A stretch of DNA of 64,000 bases from the NCBI RefSeq assembly GCF_019212185.1, contig NZ_CP078138.1, forward strand, positions 6,177,501-6,241,500, read 5' to 3'. Positions 18,659 through 27,109 of this stretch are shown here, one piece after another. The notes under the pieces were generated by a model. That model saw only the letters and a list, made by a program, of their open reading frames with translations, did no database searches and had not been told where the DNA came from. Position numbers and translations under genes: made by a program. Source of the stretch: Pseudomonas fluorescens. GTDB lineage: Bacteria; Pseudomonadota; Gammaproteobacteria; Pseudomonadales; Pseudomonadaceae. Within the stretch, counting starts at the first letter, position 1; each line of letters opens with the position of its first letter.

Positions 18659-19093
18659 CTAGGAGCAGCAACCGGAGCGCGTCCCGGCAGCGGGTTCGAA
18701 CAAGGACTCTACAATCGTGCAATCTGGGGTGTTTGAACCCAAGCAAGTTGATTCACACGTGCCAGCCATGGAAAGCAGTTCTCCCCGGATCTGCTGCAGC
18801 TTAGCGACCTTAGACTCTACTTCTGCCAAGTGTTTCTTGACCACGGACAGTGCGTCAGCACACGGACGATCAGCATCTGCTGCGAGCGCGATGAGTTCTC
18901 GTATATCGTCGAGGGGAAATCCTAACTCACGATTCTGACGGATGAACACGAGTCTTGAACGATGCTTCTCTGTGTAGATTCGGTGCCTGCCGGTCGACCG
19001 CAGGGCCGGCGGTAAAAGGCCTATTTTCTCGTAGTAGCGAATCGTCTCAATGTGGCAACCCGTTGATTTAGACAACGCCCCAATTCCTGACAT
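18659..19093 (-). CDS. MerR-family metal-responsive regulator
   Basis: A 144-aa MerR regulator. The N-terminal winged helix has GALSKSTGCHIETIRYYEKIGLLPP. The dimer helix and metal-site region have a Cys in DRPCADAL, then CESTC and NTPDC in the metal-binding loop, and a CCS end. The Cys pattern fits the ZntR/PbrR/CadR side of the family rather than CueR, which carries a different loop. It is divergent from the transporter at 19186, whose promoter has the long spacer that MerR proteins act on. Confidence 0.85.
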   Translation of the reverse strand: MSGIGALSKSTGCHIETIRYYEKIGLLPPALRSTGRHRIYTEKHRSRLVFIRQNRELGFPLDDIRELIALAADADRPCADALSVVKKHLAEVESKVAKLQQIRGELLSMAGTCESTCLGSNTPDCTIVESLFEPAAGTRSGCCS

Positions 19094-19114
19094 GCGAATT
19101 CCCCAAGCATTTCC

Positions 19115-19145
19115 TTGAACCTGTAGTGGCTACAGATATTACCCT
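19115..19145 (+). promoter_or_regulatory. MerR-type promoter with 19-bp spacer
   Basis: TTGAAC (-35) and TACCCT (-10) are 19 bases apart. The spacer holds the dyad CTGTAG-TGG-CTACAG. MerR activators untwist such long spacers. It points at the transporter gene starting at 19186. Confidence 0.75.
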
Positions 19146-19185
19146 GCTCAATCGAAAATTGATTTCACGCGTTTAAGGGCATTTC

Positions 19186-20148
19186 GTGGACAGAGAACAG
19201 CTAGAGAAGAACCAGATTCCCGTCTACTTCGTCGCGATCATTGTCGCTGCTATCGGAGGTCTGCTCGCACCTAATGCTTCTCAAGCGTTAGGTGCGTTGG
19301 TGACACCAGCCATCGCTGTGCTGATGTACGCCATGTTTCTACAGATCCCATTCCTGGATCTCCGTGAAGGGCTCGCAAACAAGCGTTTCATGACGGCGCT
19401 GCTCACAGCCAACTTCGTCGCGATCCCCCTGTTGGTTTGGGCGTTGACCATGGGCATAACGGATCACCCCGCGATTCTGGTGGGTGCACTGTTGGTCTTG
19501 CTGACGCCTTGTATCGACTATGTGGTGGTGTTTACCCATATCGGTAAGGGCGACTCCAAACTGACTCTGGCAGCAACGCCATTACTACTCTTGCTACAGC
19601 TTGTTCTACTGCCCCTGTATCTGGCCTTAATGCTGGGTAATGACTCGGCAGTGGTTATATCTGTCCGCCCATTTGTTGAGGCCTTCGTAGTGCTGATCGC
19701 TTTGCCCTTGGTCTTGGCGGTAGCAACAGCTGCCGGTGCAGAAAGGTCACGCGTCGTTGAGGGTTGGAACAATGCTTGGGCTTGGATGCCTGTACCGGCT
19801 ATGGCGGCTGTATTGGTCGTAGTGATCGGCTCTCAGATTTCAGCGGTGGTCAGAGACATGGACAAGCTGCTGCCCGTCATTCCTGTCTACGTTGGCTTCA
19901 TGCTCTTGGCACCATTGGTTGGTGCGCTGGTTGCGCGAGCATTCAAATTGCCGGCCATCACTGCAAGATCAGTAGCGTTCAGTAGCTCGACACGCAACTC
20001 ATTGGTGGTTCTGCCCCTGGCACTGGCTTTGCCCGAAGAAATCAGAGGGCTCGCTGCGGCAGCAGTTATCACTCAAACGCTGATTGAGTTGGTCAGCGAG
20101 CTAATTTACATCCGAGTAATTCCTGCATTGGTTTGGCGAAAAGCGTAG
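19186..20148 (+). CDS. ACR3/bile-acid-symporter-type transporter
   Basis: A 320-aa membrane protein with about ten helices of the BASS/ACR3 superfamily. The signature LLTPCIDYVVVFTHIGKGD resembles the ACR3 helix-4 Cys motif, and SVAFSSSTRNSLVVLPLAL matches the second discontinuous-helix region. It starts at a GTG 40 bases after the -10 element of the divergent MerR promoter. NCBI often names relatives arsenic resistance protein, but the MerR regulator and lack of ArsR, ArsC or ArsH here leave the substrate open. It could export arsenite, antimonite or another metal species. Confidence 0.8.
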   Translation: MDREQLEKNQIPVYFVAIIVAAIGGLLAPNASQALGALVTPAIAVLMYAMFLQIPFLDLREGLANKRFMTALLTANFVAIPLLVWALTMGITDHPAILVGALLVLLTPCIDYVVVFTHIGKGDSKLTLAATPLLLLLQLVLLPLYLALMLGNDSAVVISVRPFVEAFVVLIALPLVLAVATAAGAERSRVVEGWNNAWAWMPVPAMAAVLVVVIGSQISAVVRDMDKLLPVIPVYVGFMLLAPLVGALVARAFKLPAITARSVAFSSSTRNSLVVLPLALALPEEIRGLAAAAVITQTLIELVSELIYIRVIPALVWRKA

Positions 20149-20404
20149 CGTCAACCACCACTTGGTGGGGGCGAAGTGGGCCGAAATACCGCCGAGCAGC
20201 GCCCCAAGAAGCCCTCCTGTGCCATTTTTTAGACAGCCACTGATCATTAAAAAATCACGGCTGTTCGGGCTTGGTGGTTTTCAAATACCAAAGAACAGTC
20301 GCTTCAGAAAGTTTTAACCTTCTACCCCTCGGGTTCTACAGTGACTTGTCGGCGGACTATCTGAAAATACATTGCACTTGTCCGACCTAAACTTGAGGCG
20401 TGTG

Positions 20405-20740
20405 CTACATCGATTTAACGGATTCCACTTCCACGTATTTGTATTTCTTCCTTGCAGCCCTCACAGCCTCTTGCTCAGCAAGCAACGAGCTCAACGTGTC
20501 GGCCTCGTGGATCAACTCATGCATCTTTCCTTCGAATTCGTTTCCGACGCGTAGCGTAACCTTGAGCCTTGGCGTAAAGGCTTTCGCCGCTTTCTTCTTG
20601 GCTATTGGAGCCTCTGCTGGCTTTGTTAAAGCGATCTCTGGCACAGGCTCCTGCACTAGCGGAGTAGAAACTTGCTCCTCTGGCTGAGGCGTACCAAAAA
20701 GGGCACGACGCATTTCTTCTTCAGTTAAATCAGAGTTCAT
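20405..20740 (-). CDS. Unrecognised island protein with coiled-coil C-terminus
   Basis: An 111-aa protein. The ATG at 20740 is chosen because the following MNSDLTEEEMRRALFG is a normal cytoplasmic start; a longer frame exists without support. It has a Pro/Glu-rich linker (about 20-45), a Lys/Ala-rich stretch, then LKVTLRVGNEFEGKMHELIHEADTLSSLLAEQ, a likely helix. There is no signal peptide. I do not recognise its function. It sits in a run of island genes and may be a small nucleoid or plasmid-maintenance type protein, which is a guess. Confidence 0.55.
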   Translation of the reverse strand: MNSDLTEEEMRRALFGTPQPEEQVSTPLVQEPVPEIALTKPAEAPIAKKKAAKAFTPRLKVTLRVGNEFEGKMHELIHEADTLSSLLAEQEAVRAARKKYKYVEVESVKSM

Positions 20741-20823
20741 AGAACATCTCAAAGGGACGCATTTCGCTGGGCAAGTTTTAATAAGATTGTTGCTGACTGG
20801 TGTTCGAGGAGCCTGCGCGGACG

Positions 20824-21189
20824 TCAAATACCCAGTTCGATTTCAAGACAAGAGCCTCGTAAGGCTGGCGAAAGCTTCACCTTTGGCAGCAGTGTAATGA
20901 GCCCGTCAACTAAGTTGCTAGCGTGACGTGCGTACAGCGTGACTGTGCCTGCATCAGGCGTTCGACCTGGCACGATGGCACCTACCCGCTGCTGGGCAAT
21001 TTTCAGTATGCTCAAGACGTCCTGACTCACCTGATTGATGGACAGGTGCTCAACCAATGGTCTGGGCGGAGGCGCGGCGCGGCTCCACATTTCGATGACC
21101 GCTTGGAGGAGTCCGTCTGAGCCAAGATGCTCGAGGGCCATTTCCCATAGCTGACCTTCCTGCGCCATATCCAGGCGAGCCCTAGCCAT
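20824..21189 (-). CDS. Unrecognised 121-aa island protein
   Basis: A 121-aa soluble protein starting at an ATG at 1189 bases past 20 kb and reading MARARLDMAQEGQLWEMALE. Helical N-terminus, a central INQVSQDVLSILKIAQQR stretch and a hydrophobic end (ITLLPKVKLSPAL). No domain recognised. It is divergent from the exonuclease-like gene with only 17 bases between the two start codons, so the pair probably shares overlapping promoters. Confidence 0.5.
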   Translation of the reverse strand: MARARLDMAQEGQLWEMALEHLGSDGLLQAVIEMWSRAAPPPRPLVEHLSINQVSQDVLSILKIAQQRVGAIVPGRTPDAGTVTLYARHASNLVDGLITLLPKVKLSPALRGSCLEIELGI

Positions 21190-21206
21190 TGCGGAGTTCT
21201 GACAAT

Positions 21207-21686
21207 ATGAGGCTCTTTCTTGATTGCGAGTTTACCCATCTATCAGCAGCAGCGAAGCTGATATCACTCGCATTGGTGGCTGAGGATGGGCGCGAATTCT
21301 ACGTCGAATTGCTCGATACTTGGCAAGAAGAAGACTGCAGTGATTTCGTAAAGGAAATCGTGCTTCCCCAGCTGTGGGGTGGGAGCTACGCATTGCCCAT
21401 TGTTGAAGCCAGGATGTCGCTGCTCAGGTTTCTGACGTCGTTCAAAAAGGAGGTCGAGATCGTCACTGATGCCCCTCAGTACGATTGGGAGCTTTTTTGC
21501 GACCTGGTATATGAGGGCGGACGATGGCCCAGAATCGTTCGTAATTTCCCTACTGACGCAACGACCCTTTCTCCGACTAGCGAGGGTGAAGAGCTGCCTC
21601 ACCACGCGTTGCTCGACGCTAGGATTATCGCCGGCATGTTTGCATCCGTGAGCCGAGGGAATCCCGATGGAGCTTGGGCGGGTTAG
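21207..21686 (+). CDS. DEDD-type 3'-5' exonuclease-like protein
   Basis: A 159-aa protein. RLFLDCEFTHL near the start gives the D-x-E of a DEDD nuclease. The internal Asp region is DAPQYDWELFCDL, and the C-terminal HHALLDARII provides the H-x4-D motif of the RNase T/DnaQ superfamily, so all four acidic positions can be placed. Length fits the Rv2179c-like exoribonuclease family. The ATG at 21207 is preferred over a TTG six codons upstream. It might act on RNA or DNA, perhaps in a defence or maintenance role; that is inference. Confidence 0.7.
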   Translation: MRLFLDCEFTHLSAAAKLISLALVAEDGREFYVELLDTWQEEDCSDFVKEIVLPQLWGGSYALPIVEARMSLLRFLTSFKKEVEIVTDAPQYDWELFCDLVYEGGRWPRIVRNFPTDATTLSPTSEGEELPHHALLDARIIAGMFASVSRGNPDGAWAG

Positions 21687-22228
21687 ACGGAGCTATGCCT
21701 CTTGCTGATTCGCTGGACTTTTTTGATCTCTGATCACAACAGATCTCGTACAGACCACAAAAAAGTAAGCTTAAAAACTCGGCTTTGTTGGCAAAAACGA
21801 GCCGGGGCCTGCGGCCCCAAATTGACGAGCAGGTTACAAGGTGCGGAGGGGCACCCCTAAGCGATGGTATCTGCTTGGGAGTGAGCTAAAAAAGCTATCA
21901 GATCGAAAGGATCAAATGAAAAAAGCGACCAGCAAACCAGCCTGATTTCCAAAGTGAAAAACAGGTAGGCACAGGCAAAGCTGCTTTTCTTTTGAGTTCA
22001 AAATATACATCTCCGGTTTTTAAAAATGGTTTCAAGGGAGAACATTTTATATGGTCGCAAAACCGACACAAATGTCGCCTGAATATAAATATTCCACATA
22101 CTCAACCGGTGCAGCCGACCAGCCAGAGCAATCAGTGCGCGGAGCTCCCGACTTGGGCTGGAGTGTCTGCCCTCCCTGGAGCGTGGCATCCAGTTAAGGC
22201 ACTTATATATGATTGGGACGCAAGCCAG
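21687..22228. other. Non-coding stretch, no gene recognised
   Basis: About 540 bases with low coding signal. A six-base GGGGCC/GGCCCC hairpin with loop TGC lies at 21804-21818, without a T run. Some short frames are open, but none has a convincing start, ribosome site or composition. It may be leader or decayed DNA. Confidence 0.5.
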
Positions 22229-22623
22229 TCAGCCTGCAGTCTTCGAGCCACCGCTGCCGTCATGAGTCGCGCACAGTGTGCTTACCCATGCACCGCCGAG
22301 CTGCTTTCCAGGCGCTCCGCAGTATGAGCAGGTTTTCGTCGAAAGTTTGATCGCTACGTCTACTGCGCACCTGCAGTAGGCATCGCCCCCGTCATAGAAA
22401 AAATGCAGCTCTCCAAATTTGGATTTGATCTGCGCGACGGTTAAAGGGGTGACCTCTGGATGTCGCCTCAGGTAGACCTGAAGAATATCGCAGAGAGCAA
22501 TTAGGAGGTTCCTCCACCCATGATCGCAATAAATCTCGTCAACTGCTGGGTCTACATATGCGAGTAGCGCTCTCGAAACTCCTCAATGTCGATCTCAGGC
22601 AGGGACTCGGTGTGCTGATCCAT
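22229..22623 (-). pseudogene. Frameshifted CxxCG-type small protein gene
   Basis: On the minus strand an ATG at 22623 opens MDQHTESLPEIDIEEFRERY and stops at 22555-22553. An overlapping frame, open from 22582 to 22229 but with no good start, continues with YVDPAVDEIYCDHGWRNLL, IKSKFGELHFFYDGGDAYC, CSYCGAPGKQ and STLCATHDG. This C-terminal pattern (KFG-L-F-Y-GGD, then CxxCG-PG and a TLC end) is one I associate with small conserved bacterial proteins of unknown function. A single frameshift between 22556 and 22582 would join the two parts. Confidence 0.55.
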
Positions 22624-22684
22624 AGTGTCCGGACTCATCAGTGGTTGAAAGCCGCCGCATGAGCTTAGCAATGAAGATCGCAAG

Positions 22685-22801
22685 CCGAGCGCGCCAGCTT
22701 TAGATGGGCGAGAGGCCTGAGGGTGAAAGCCCGCCAGGGCCAAAATCCGGCTCGTCCAGGGCTTGGTTCACGACACCCTTCCCCGAAGGCGGGGCAAGCC
22801 C
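22685..22801 (+). ncRNA. Structured repeat, copy 1 (radC-RNA-like)
   Basis: First of three related segments in the island. Common features: GAGCGCGC, then TGAGGRTGRAAGCCC, a short loop, GGGCC, and GGTTCACGAC followed by a C/G hairpin (here CCCC-GAAGG-CGGGG type). The pairs AAGCCC and GGGC(C) and the final hairpin are kept while loops vary, which suggests RNA structure. I believe it matches the radC RNA motif found in Pseudomonas integrative elements; this is from memory. Confidence 0.55.
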
Positions 22802-22819
22802 AAAACAAGGATCAAGATG

Positions 22820-23209
22820 CTACTGGAGGCGATCAGGCGTTGGCATATATCTGTCGCCCGCAATACGCATGAACTCTCGCAGGCTACGCCGTCCAACATC
22901 ACGCCTGAACGTCGCAATGACGTACTTGGAGTTGACAGTGGTGAGTACCCAGAACCTACCTTCCTTCTTCACAGATTGAATATCCGACGTCCGGATCAGA
23001 CGGCCATCCGCAAGTCGCTGATGTGGCCCAGGGCAAAGGTGACCAAAGACGACGCCGACTGCACTGCACGAGTGGATATGTACGTTCACGAGATAAGCGG
23101 TGATCAGGCCTTCGTAGTCTTGGTTCACAGCCCTAGCAATGCGAAGAAGGTCAAAGTCTGAGTAGCGCTTCACGTGCAAATCGACCGCGACGGTGTTGAT
23201 CTCTGACAT
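22820..23209 (-). CDS. Unrecognised island protein (129 aa)
   Basis: A soluble 129-aa protein, MSEINTVAVDLHVKRYSDF at the N-terminus. It lies two bases after the stop of the gene upstream (23212-23685), so the pair is an operon. Contains VHIHSCSAVGVVFGHLC and a basic FRRDVGRRSLREFMR segment near the end. No domain or catalytic motif recognised. Confidence 0.5.
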   Translation of the reverse strand: MSEINTVAVDLHVKRYSDFDLLRIARAVNQDYEGLITAYLVNVHIHSCSAVGVVFGHLCPGPHQRLADGRLIRTSDIQSVKKEGRFWVLTTVNSKYVIATFRRDVGRRSLREFMRIAGDRYMPTPDRLQ

Positions 23210-23211
23210 GG

Positions 23212-23685
23212 TTACACAGTCCCAAATACGGAAGGTTCTTGGGTGGTTGCAACACTGCGGCGATACAGCTCCTTCAACCCAACGAGGGAGTCAATATCGA
23301 GGTCACGCTGGTGAGTATTGACGTACACATCACCACTCTCGACCTGCAGAACGCAGATCGGTACTTCCACCTGATTGAACCCCATGGACAAGGAGGTCAG
23401 CTTTTCCATTTTCCAGCTCGAACCTTTGTTCATCCAGGCTGGGGTGACGACCTGGACTTCCTTAATGACCATGCTTTCGTCTTGGGAGATCAGTAGCTCC
23501 ACGAGGCGAGGCTCATCGCTGACCATCTCCTCATAAGCCATGAATCTTTCATCGTGCCGGCGCTTGAGACTGACGTGATACCAATGCGTTGCGAGAGATC
23601 GTGACACGGCGTGAAAATGAGCGAGACCGTCCCCAAACATTCCCACCGGGCCAGCCTGGTCTTGCATGCTAATCCTGAACATCAT
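23212..23685 (-). CDS. Unrecognised island protein (157 aa)
   Basis: A 157-aa soluble protein with two adjacent start codons and a GAGATAC site. It reads FRISMQDQAGPVGMFGDGLAH, then YHVSLKRRHDERFMAYEEM, LTSLSMGFNQVEVPICVLQ and VYVNTHQRDLDIDSLVGLKE. The pattern is mostly beta with charged loops. No family recognised. It is first in a two-gene unit with the 129-aa gene. Confidence 0.5.
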   Translation of the reverse strand: MMFRISMQDQAGPVGMFGDGLAHFHAVSRSLATHWYHVSLKRRHDERFMAYEEMVSDEPRLVELLISQDESMVIKEVQVVTPAWMNKGSSWKMEKLTSLSMGFNQVEVPICVLQVESGDVYVNTHQRDLDIDSLVGLKELYRRSVATTQEPSVFGTV

Positions 23686-23724
23686 GTATCTCGTTTGAAG
23701 CAGGCCCGCTCAGCGCACCTGCAA

Positions 23725-24120
23725 TTAACATAAGCCGAATATTGTCTTCAGCGAGGCCTTCATCTCGCGTCCCTGACCCACCAGCACATAGATCGTGTTT
23801 CGCGTCTCGAACAGGCAAACGCCATCGAATGATTTGCATAGGGTCGAGCGCACCCACCCTCCAGGTGGGAACCGTCCGTGCCCGTCGTAGATGACGCAAT
23901 GCGAGTACATGAACATCGGCTCAAGGCCTATTGCACGAACTCGGGCAAGCGACTCAGCAGGTTCGTCCACGTGGAAGATGAGCCAATCTTCGACTGTGCA
24001 GTACGCCTTGCGGGGAAAGCGCTCTGCCACTAATGCCTCTATCTCGCCTTGGGATAGCGACGTACCAGCTGACGAAATCCAGCCTTCCTGCAGCAGCTCG
24101 TGCTCAGGAGAATTAGCCAT
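23725..24120 (-). CDS. Small DUF6957-like island protein
   Basis: A 131-aa soluble protein starting MANSPEHELLQEGWISSAG. Features include KAYCTVEDWLIFHVDEP, HCVIYDGHGRFPPGGWVRSTL and ETRNTIYVLVGQGREMKA. The Gly/Trp/Arg pattern around PPGGWVRST recalls DUF6957, a small family common in Pseudomonas accessory DNA, but this is memory only. It lies 39 bases upstream of the two-gene unit and may be co-transcribed with it. Confidence 0.55.
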   Translation of the reverse strand: MANSPEHELLQEGWISSAGTSLSQGEIEALVAERFPRKAYCTVEDWLIFHVDEPAESLARVRAIGLEPMFMYSHCVIYDGHGRFPPGGWVRSTLCKSFDGVCLFETRNTIYVLVGQGREMKASLKTIFGLC

Positions 24121-24198
24121 AAATTGTTAGCCCTCACGACGACAACAAAAAACCAGGCGTTGCGCATCCACAAAATGGCAGGGCAACACGCCTTAAAT

Positions 24199-24230
24199 CC
24201 CATGCAAATGATTATATGCATTTGTGTGGG
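24199..24230 (+). promoter_or_regulatory. Inverted repeat upstream of a dual-HTH regulator
   Basis: Arms CCCATGCAAATG and CATTTGTGTGGG (10 of 12 positions pair) around ATTATATG. It lies 48 bases before the regulator start, and about 80 bases before the divergent gene at 24120. A likely operator for the adjacent XRE-type protein. Confidence 0.5.
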
Positions 24231-24277
24231 ATCCATCAAACGCGGCATACCGTCTCTTTTTTGGAGAGGTGGGCTGG

Positions 24278-24733
24278 ATGTCCTTGCGTAAGGCGTATGC
24301 GGCAACGCTACAGTGGCTGAGGGTTCGACGTGGCTTATCGCAAGCAGACCTCCGACATCAGGCTGATCAAGCTCACATCAGCCGTTTGGAGGCAGCTACG
24401 ACGTCAGCAACAATTGATCTCAGTGCTGACCTGGCTCAGGCGCTAGGCTTAACTCCCCTGTCGCTCCTCACTCTGGTGGCAGCTGCCGATGAAGGCAAGA
24501 CCGCACGCTCAGTATTGAATGACACCTTAATAGAACTCATGCAGTTGGGAGTTCTTGACGCAGCGCTACCTGCCGAACCCCAAAAGATCACTACACCACA
24601 GAGAATCGCTGCCGCAGGAAGGCTCAAAGCGGTACGCGAACTCAAGGCAGCAGGCCTTTCCCAGGCTGAGATCTGCCGGCAGTTAGAGTTGCCCAAAAGC
24701 ACTGTTGGGCGCCTTTGGCACATTGATGGTTGA
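24278..24733 (+). CDS. XRE-type regulator with a second C-terminal HTH
   Basis: A 151-aa protein from the ATG at 24278 (SLRKAYAATLQWLRVRRGLS). The N-terminal half is a Cro/C1 HTH (GLSQADLRHQADQAHISRLE). The C-terminal half has a second, resolvase/Hin-like HTH (GLSQAEICRQLELPKSTVGR). The protein at 30878-31345 has the same two-HTH build. An upstream inverted repeat suggests autoregulation. The target genes are unknown; the neighbouring unrecognised genes are candidates. Confidence 0.7.
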   Translation: MSLRKAYAATLQWLRVRRGLSQADLRHQADQAHISRLEAATTSATIDLSADLAQALGLTPLSLLTLVAAADEGKTARSVLNDTLIELMQLGVLDAALPAEPQKITTPQRIAAAGRLKAVRELKAAGLSQAEICRQLELPKSTVGRLWHIDG

Positions 24734-25061
24734 GAAAGCCTGCTCACCTGCTACTGAATTTCGTTGTGCGGTTGCTTTTCGATACGTCCGGGTACGATTC
24801 GTTGTCACTAAGCAGTAGACCTGCTGCATTGCTCACTGAATCTGATCATTTACGTCCGACACATCGCTGCTGGAAGGCCGAGTCTTTCAATAACTAAAAA
24901 GTCCGCACATGGTCAGCGGCCCAGCGTGGAGAAAGGAAACCTTCACTTCCTAGAGGGTGTCTATCTCACAACACCCGTAACACAAACACGCCGACCTCTT
25001 TTCGAGAGCGTGATAGGTCTCAGGCGCACACATACGCGGGAATTGGCCGTAGCCGAAGCGA
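24734..25061. other. Intergenic stretch with no recognised gene
   Basis: About 330 bases after the dual-HTH gene. No supported frame, hairpin or repeat was seen. The right part leads into a decayed monooxygenase remnant, so it may be gene-remnant DNA. Confidence 0.45.
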
Positions 25062-25358
25062 GAACTCGTAGGCTTTGAAGAGAGCGAGGTCACTTCAAAA
25101 GTCACGGCAGCTATCAGCTCACCCGAGACATTAAGTGGTGCACCCATCGCCGAGTACAAACCAGAGCAACTTGTCCGAGGCAACCTGGCGATTCTCGGTG
25201 ACGCTGCCCATGTTATCTGGCCTATGACAGGTCGAGGTCTTTTGACTGGAATGGAAGACGCGTCAATATTGGCACAGCTACTGGAAACCCGTAATCCAAA
25301 AGACTCGTTTGCATCAGTGCTGAGTAGTTACGAGCAAGCACGACTGCCCTTCATTTAG
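25062..25358 (+). pseudogene. C-terminal remnant of an FAD-dependent monooxygenase
   Basis: The frame reads KRELVGFEESEVTSKV, then APIAEYKPEQLVRGNLAILG, DAAHVIWPMTGRG, MEDASILAQLL and YEQARLPFI before TAG. This is the second FAD/ribityl-binding motif (GDAAH, P-x-x-GRG) of class A flavoprotein monooxygenases, which are about 380-400 aa. The N-terminal Rossmann part is missing and stops lie just upstream, so it is a fragment left by a deletion. Confidence 0.75.
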
Positions 25359-25499
25359 GGCCGGGTAATCCATTCTATGAGCATCAGTACAGGGTATCGC
25401 AGGCTTGCTGTAGTAGAGAGGAAGAGAGTTGAACACGACAGGCCAGGCATTCCTCCCACTTCCCAATCGTAAAGAGCCTCACGCAAACGGAATGAATGG

Positions 25500-26366
25500 T
25501 TATCCCGTCACGCTCATGAATTCTTCTGCCCAAGTGATGTATTCATTCGGAGAGGTGTATCGGTGGGACAACTCCGAGGGAGTCAGATTGTCCTTGTCGG
25601 CAATCTCACGCTGTGCCCGTAAGCTATCGTAGGTTGCTTTGATCGCAGCAAAACAAGCAGCATGCCCGTTCACCACAATGCGCACGCCAAGTTGGCTGAG
25701 GCGTTGCTGGTCGCGCAATGCGGCATTGCCGTAGGTAACCAGCATCAGCGGTATCCGCAGACCCTCGGCAATCGCTTCGAGATGCTCGAAGTCCCGCACG
25801 CCAACCAAACAAATTCCATCAGCCCCCGCATCTTGATAGGCCCCAATACGCTTGATGACTTCGGTGAGCGGTTGCGCGCTGGCGTGGGTACGAGCGATCA
25901 GGGCCAATTCAGCATCTTGACGAGCTCGCTGAGCGGCTCGCAGTTTGCCGATGCCTTCCTCTATGCTAATAAGAGAAAAGGCTGGGCCTCCGAATGGAGC
26001 TGGCAGGAGAGTATCTTCCAAGGTCAATGCAGCAATGCCGACGCGCTCCAGCTCCGTTACGGTACGCATGACGTTAAGGGCGTTGCCGTACCCGTGATCG
26101 GCATCGGCAATCACTGGCAGCTGGGCGACCCGACCGATACGCCTTGCCTGCTCAACAAATTCGCTCAACGTGATCAGCGCGATATCGGGGGCACCAAGCA
26201 CATGCAGCGAGGCAACCGAACCGCCAAGGATACCGACCTCAAAGCCGAGATCGGCAGCTATACGGGCTGACAGAGGATCGAAGACGGAGGCGGTTGTGAG
26301 TGACTTCTGGCCGGCAAGGAGGGCTCGGAAAATTTTGCGCAGTTCGTGAGGACTGGTTTTATGCAT
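25500..26366 (-). CDS. Oxaloacetate decarboxylase (PEP mutase/isocitrate lyase family)
   Basis: A 288-aa protein closely resembling P. aeruginosa PA4872, a biotin-independent oxaloacetate decarboxylase of the PEP mutase superfamily. Signatures: [48 protein letters not shown] (Mg-binding Asp), [14 protein letters not shown] and IARTHA. Length matches. It lies downstream of ttdB on the same strand, with 134 bases between. In context it would convert the oxaloacetate made from L-tartrate into pyruvate and CO2, completing the route. It could have its own promoter in the gap. Confidence 0.85.
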   Translation of the reverse strand: MHKTSPHELRKIFRALLAGQKSLTTASVFDPLSARIAADLGFEVGILGGSVASLHVLGAPDIALITLSEFVEQARRIGRVAQLPVIADADHGYGNALNVMRTVTELERVGIAALTLEDTLLPAPFGGPAFSLISIEEGIGKLRAAQRARQDAELALIARTHASAQPLTEVIKRIGAYQDAGADGICLVGVRDFEHLEAIAEGLRIPLMLVTYGNAALRDQQRLSQLGVRIVVNGHAACFAAIKATYDSLRAQREIADKDNLTPSELSHRYTSPNEYITWAEEFMSVTG

Positions 26367-26500
26367 GGCAATCTCTGTAGTTTACATTGAGGTACGCCGT
26401 GCAACTACCTGGAGGGCAATGCGCTCGTCGTTGCGACGGCGGTGCAAACTGTCGGGCGAGTGCCAGGCCAAAGCGTGATCGCTATGGCCGGGCAACTGGT

Positions 26501-27109
26501 TCACTTAATGAAGCGCACCTGACTGTTGATCTTCTCGATCACCGCGCCTTTACGTTCGTTGAAGCGCAGTTTGTTTTGCTCGAACAAATTGTTGCCCTTG
26601 GTATCGATGGAGATGATCAGCGGGCCGAATTCGCGTACTCGGTTCACCCATAGAGTCTCCGGCATACCAAGGTCTTGCCATTCCGCTCGAACAATTTCCT
26701 CGACCTGAGTCGCCGCCAGTACCGCGCAGCCGCCGGGGAAAACAGCATGCACCGCTTTGTTCTCCAGGCAGCCTGTGGTCGTTTCCGGCCCCATCCCGCC
26801 CTTACCAACGATCAACTTTACGCCGGTTTGCTCAATAAACTCTTTCTCGAACTTTTCCATCCGCATGCTGGTGGTCGGGCCGATGGAGACCATCTCGAAA
26901 CTGCCATCGTCTTTTTTGCGAACAATTGGCCCCGCGTGGAAGATCGCCCCACCACGCAGATCTACCGGCAACTCGCGCTTGAGCTCGATCAAGCGGCGGT
27001 GCGCGACGTCACGGCAGGTCACCAACTGGCCGGTCAGGTAAACCACATCGCCAACGTTCAGGTCAGCCAGATCCTCGTCCTTGATTGGCGTATTCAGTAT
27101 CTTCTTCAC
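26501..27109 (-). CDS. ttdB: L(+)-tartrate dehydratase beta subunit
   Basis: A 202-aa protein very close to E. coli TtdB in length and sequence: [63 protein letters not shown] and [13 protein letters not shown]. It starts at a GTG overlapping the ttdA stop (GTGA) with AAGGAG upstream, so it is translationally coupled. TtdAB dehydrates L-tartrate to oxaloacetate with an iron-sulfur cluster. Fumarase class I C-terminal domains are related, but the separate small subunit beside TtdA points to tartrate. Confidence 0.92.
   Translation of the reverse strand: MKKILNTPIKDEDLADLNVGDVVYLTGQLVTCRDVAHRRLIELKRELPVDLRGGAIFHAGPIVRKKDDGSFEMVSIGPTTSMRMEKFEKEFIEQTGVKLIVGKGGMGPETTTGCLENKAVHAVFPGGCAVLAATQVEEIVRAEWQDLGMPETLWVNRVREFGPLIISIDTKGNNLFEQNKLRFNERKGAVIEKINSQVRFIK

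Noticed and set aside
20153..20404. Possible attachment site or transposon end in the gap after the transporter gene
   Set aside because: Only a weak CCACC/GGTGG hairpin is visible, with no direct repeat or transposase nearby.
21992..22327. Plus-strand 111-codon frame
   Set aside because: It overlaps the better supported CxxCG remnant on the minus strand and has low-complexity, non-conserved composition.
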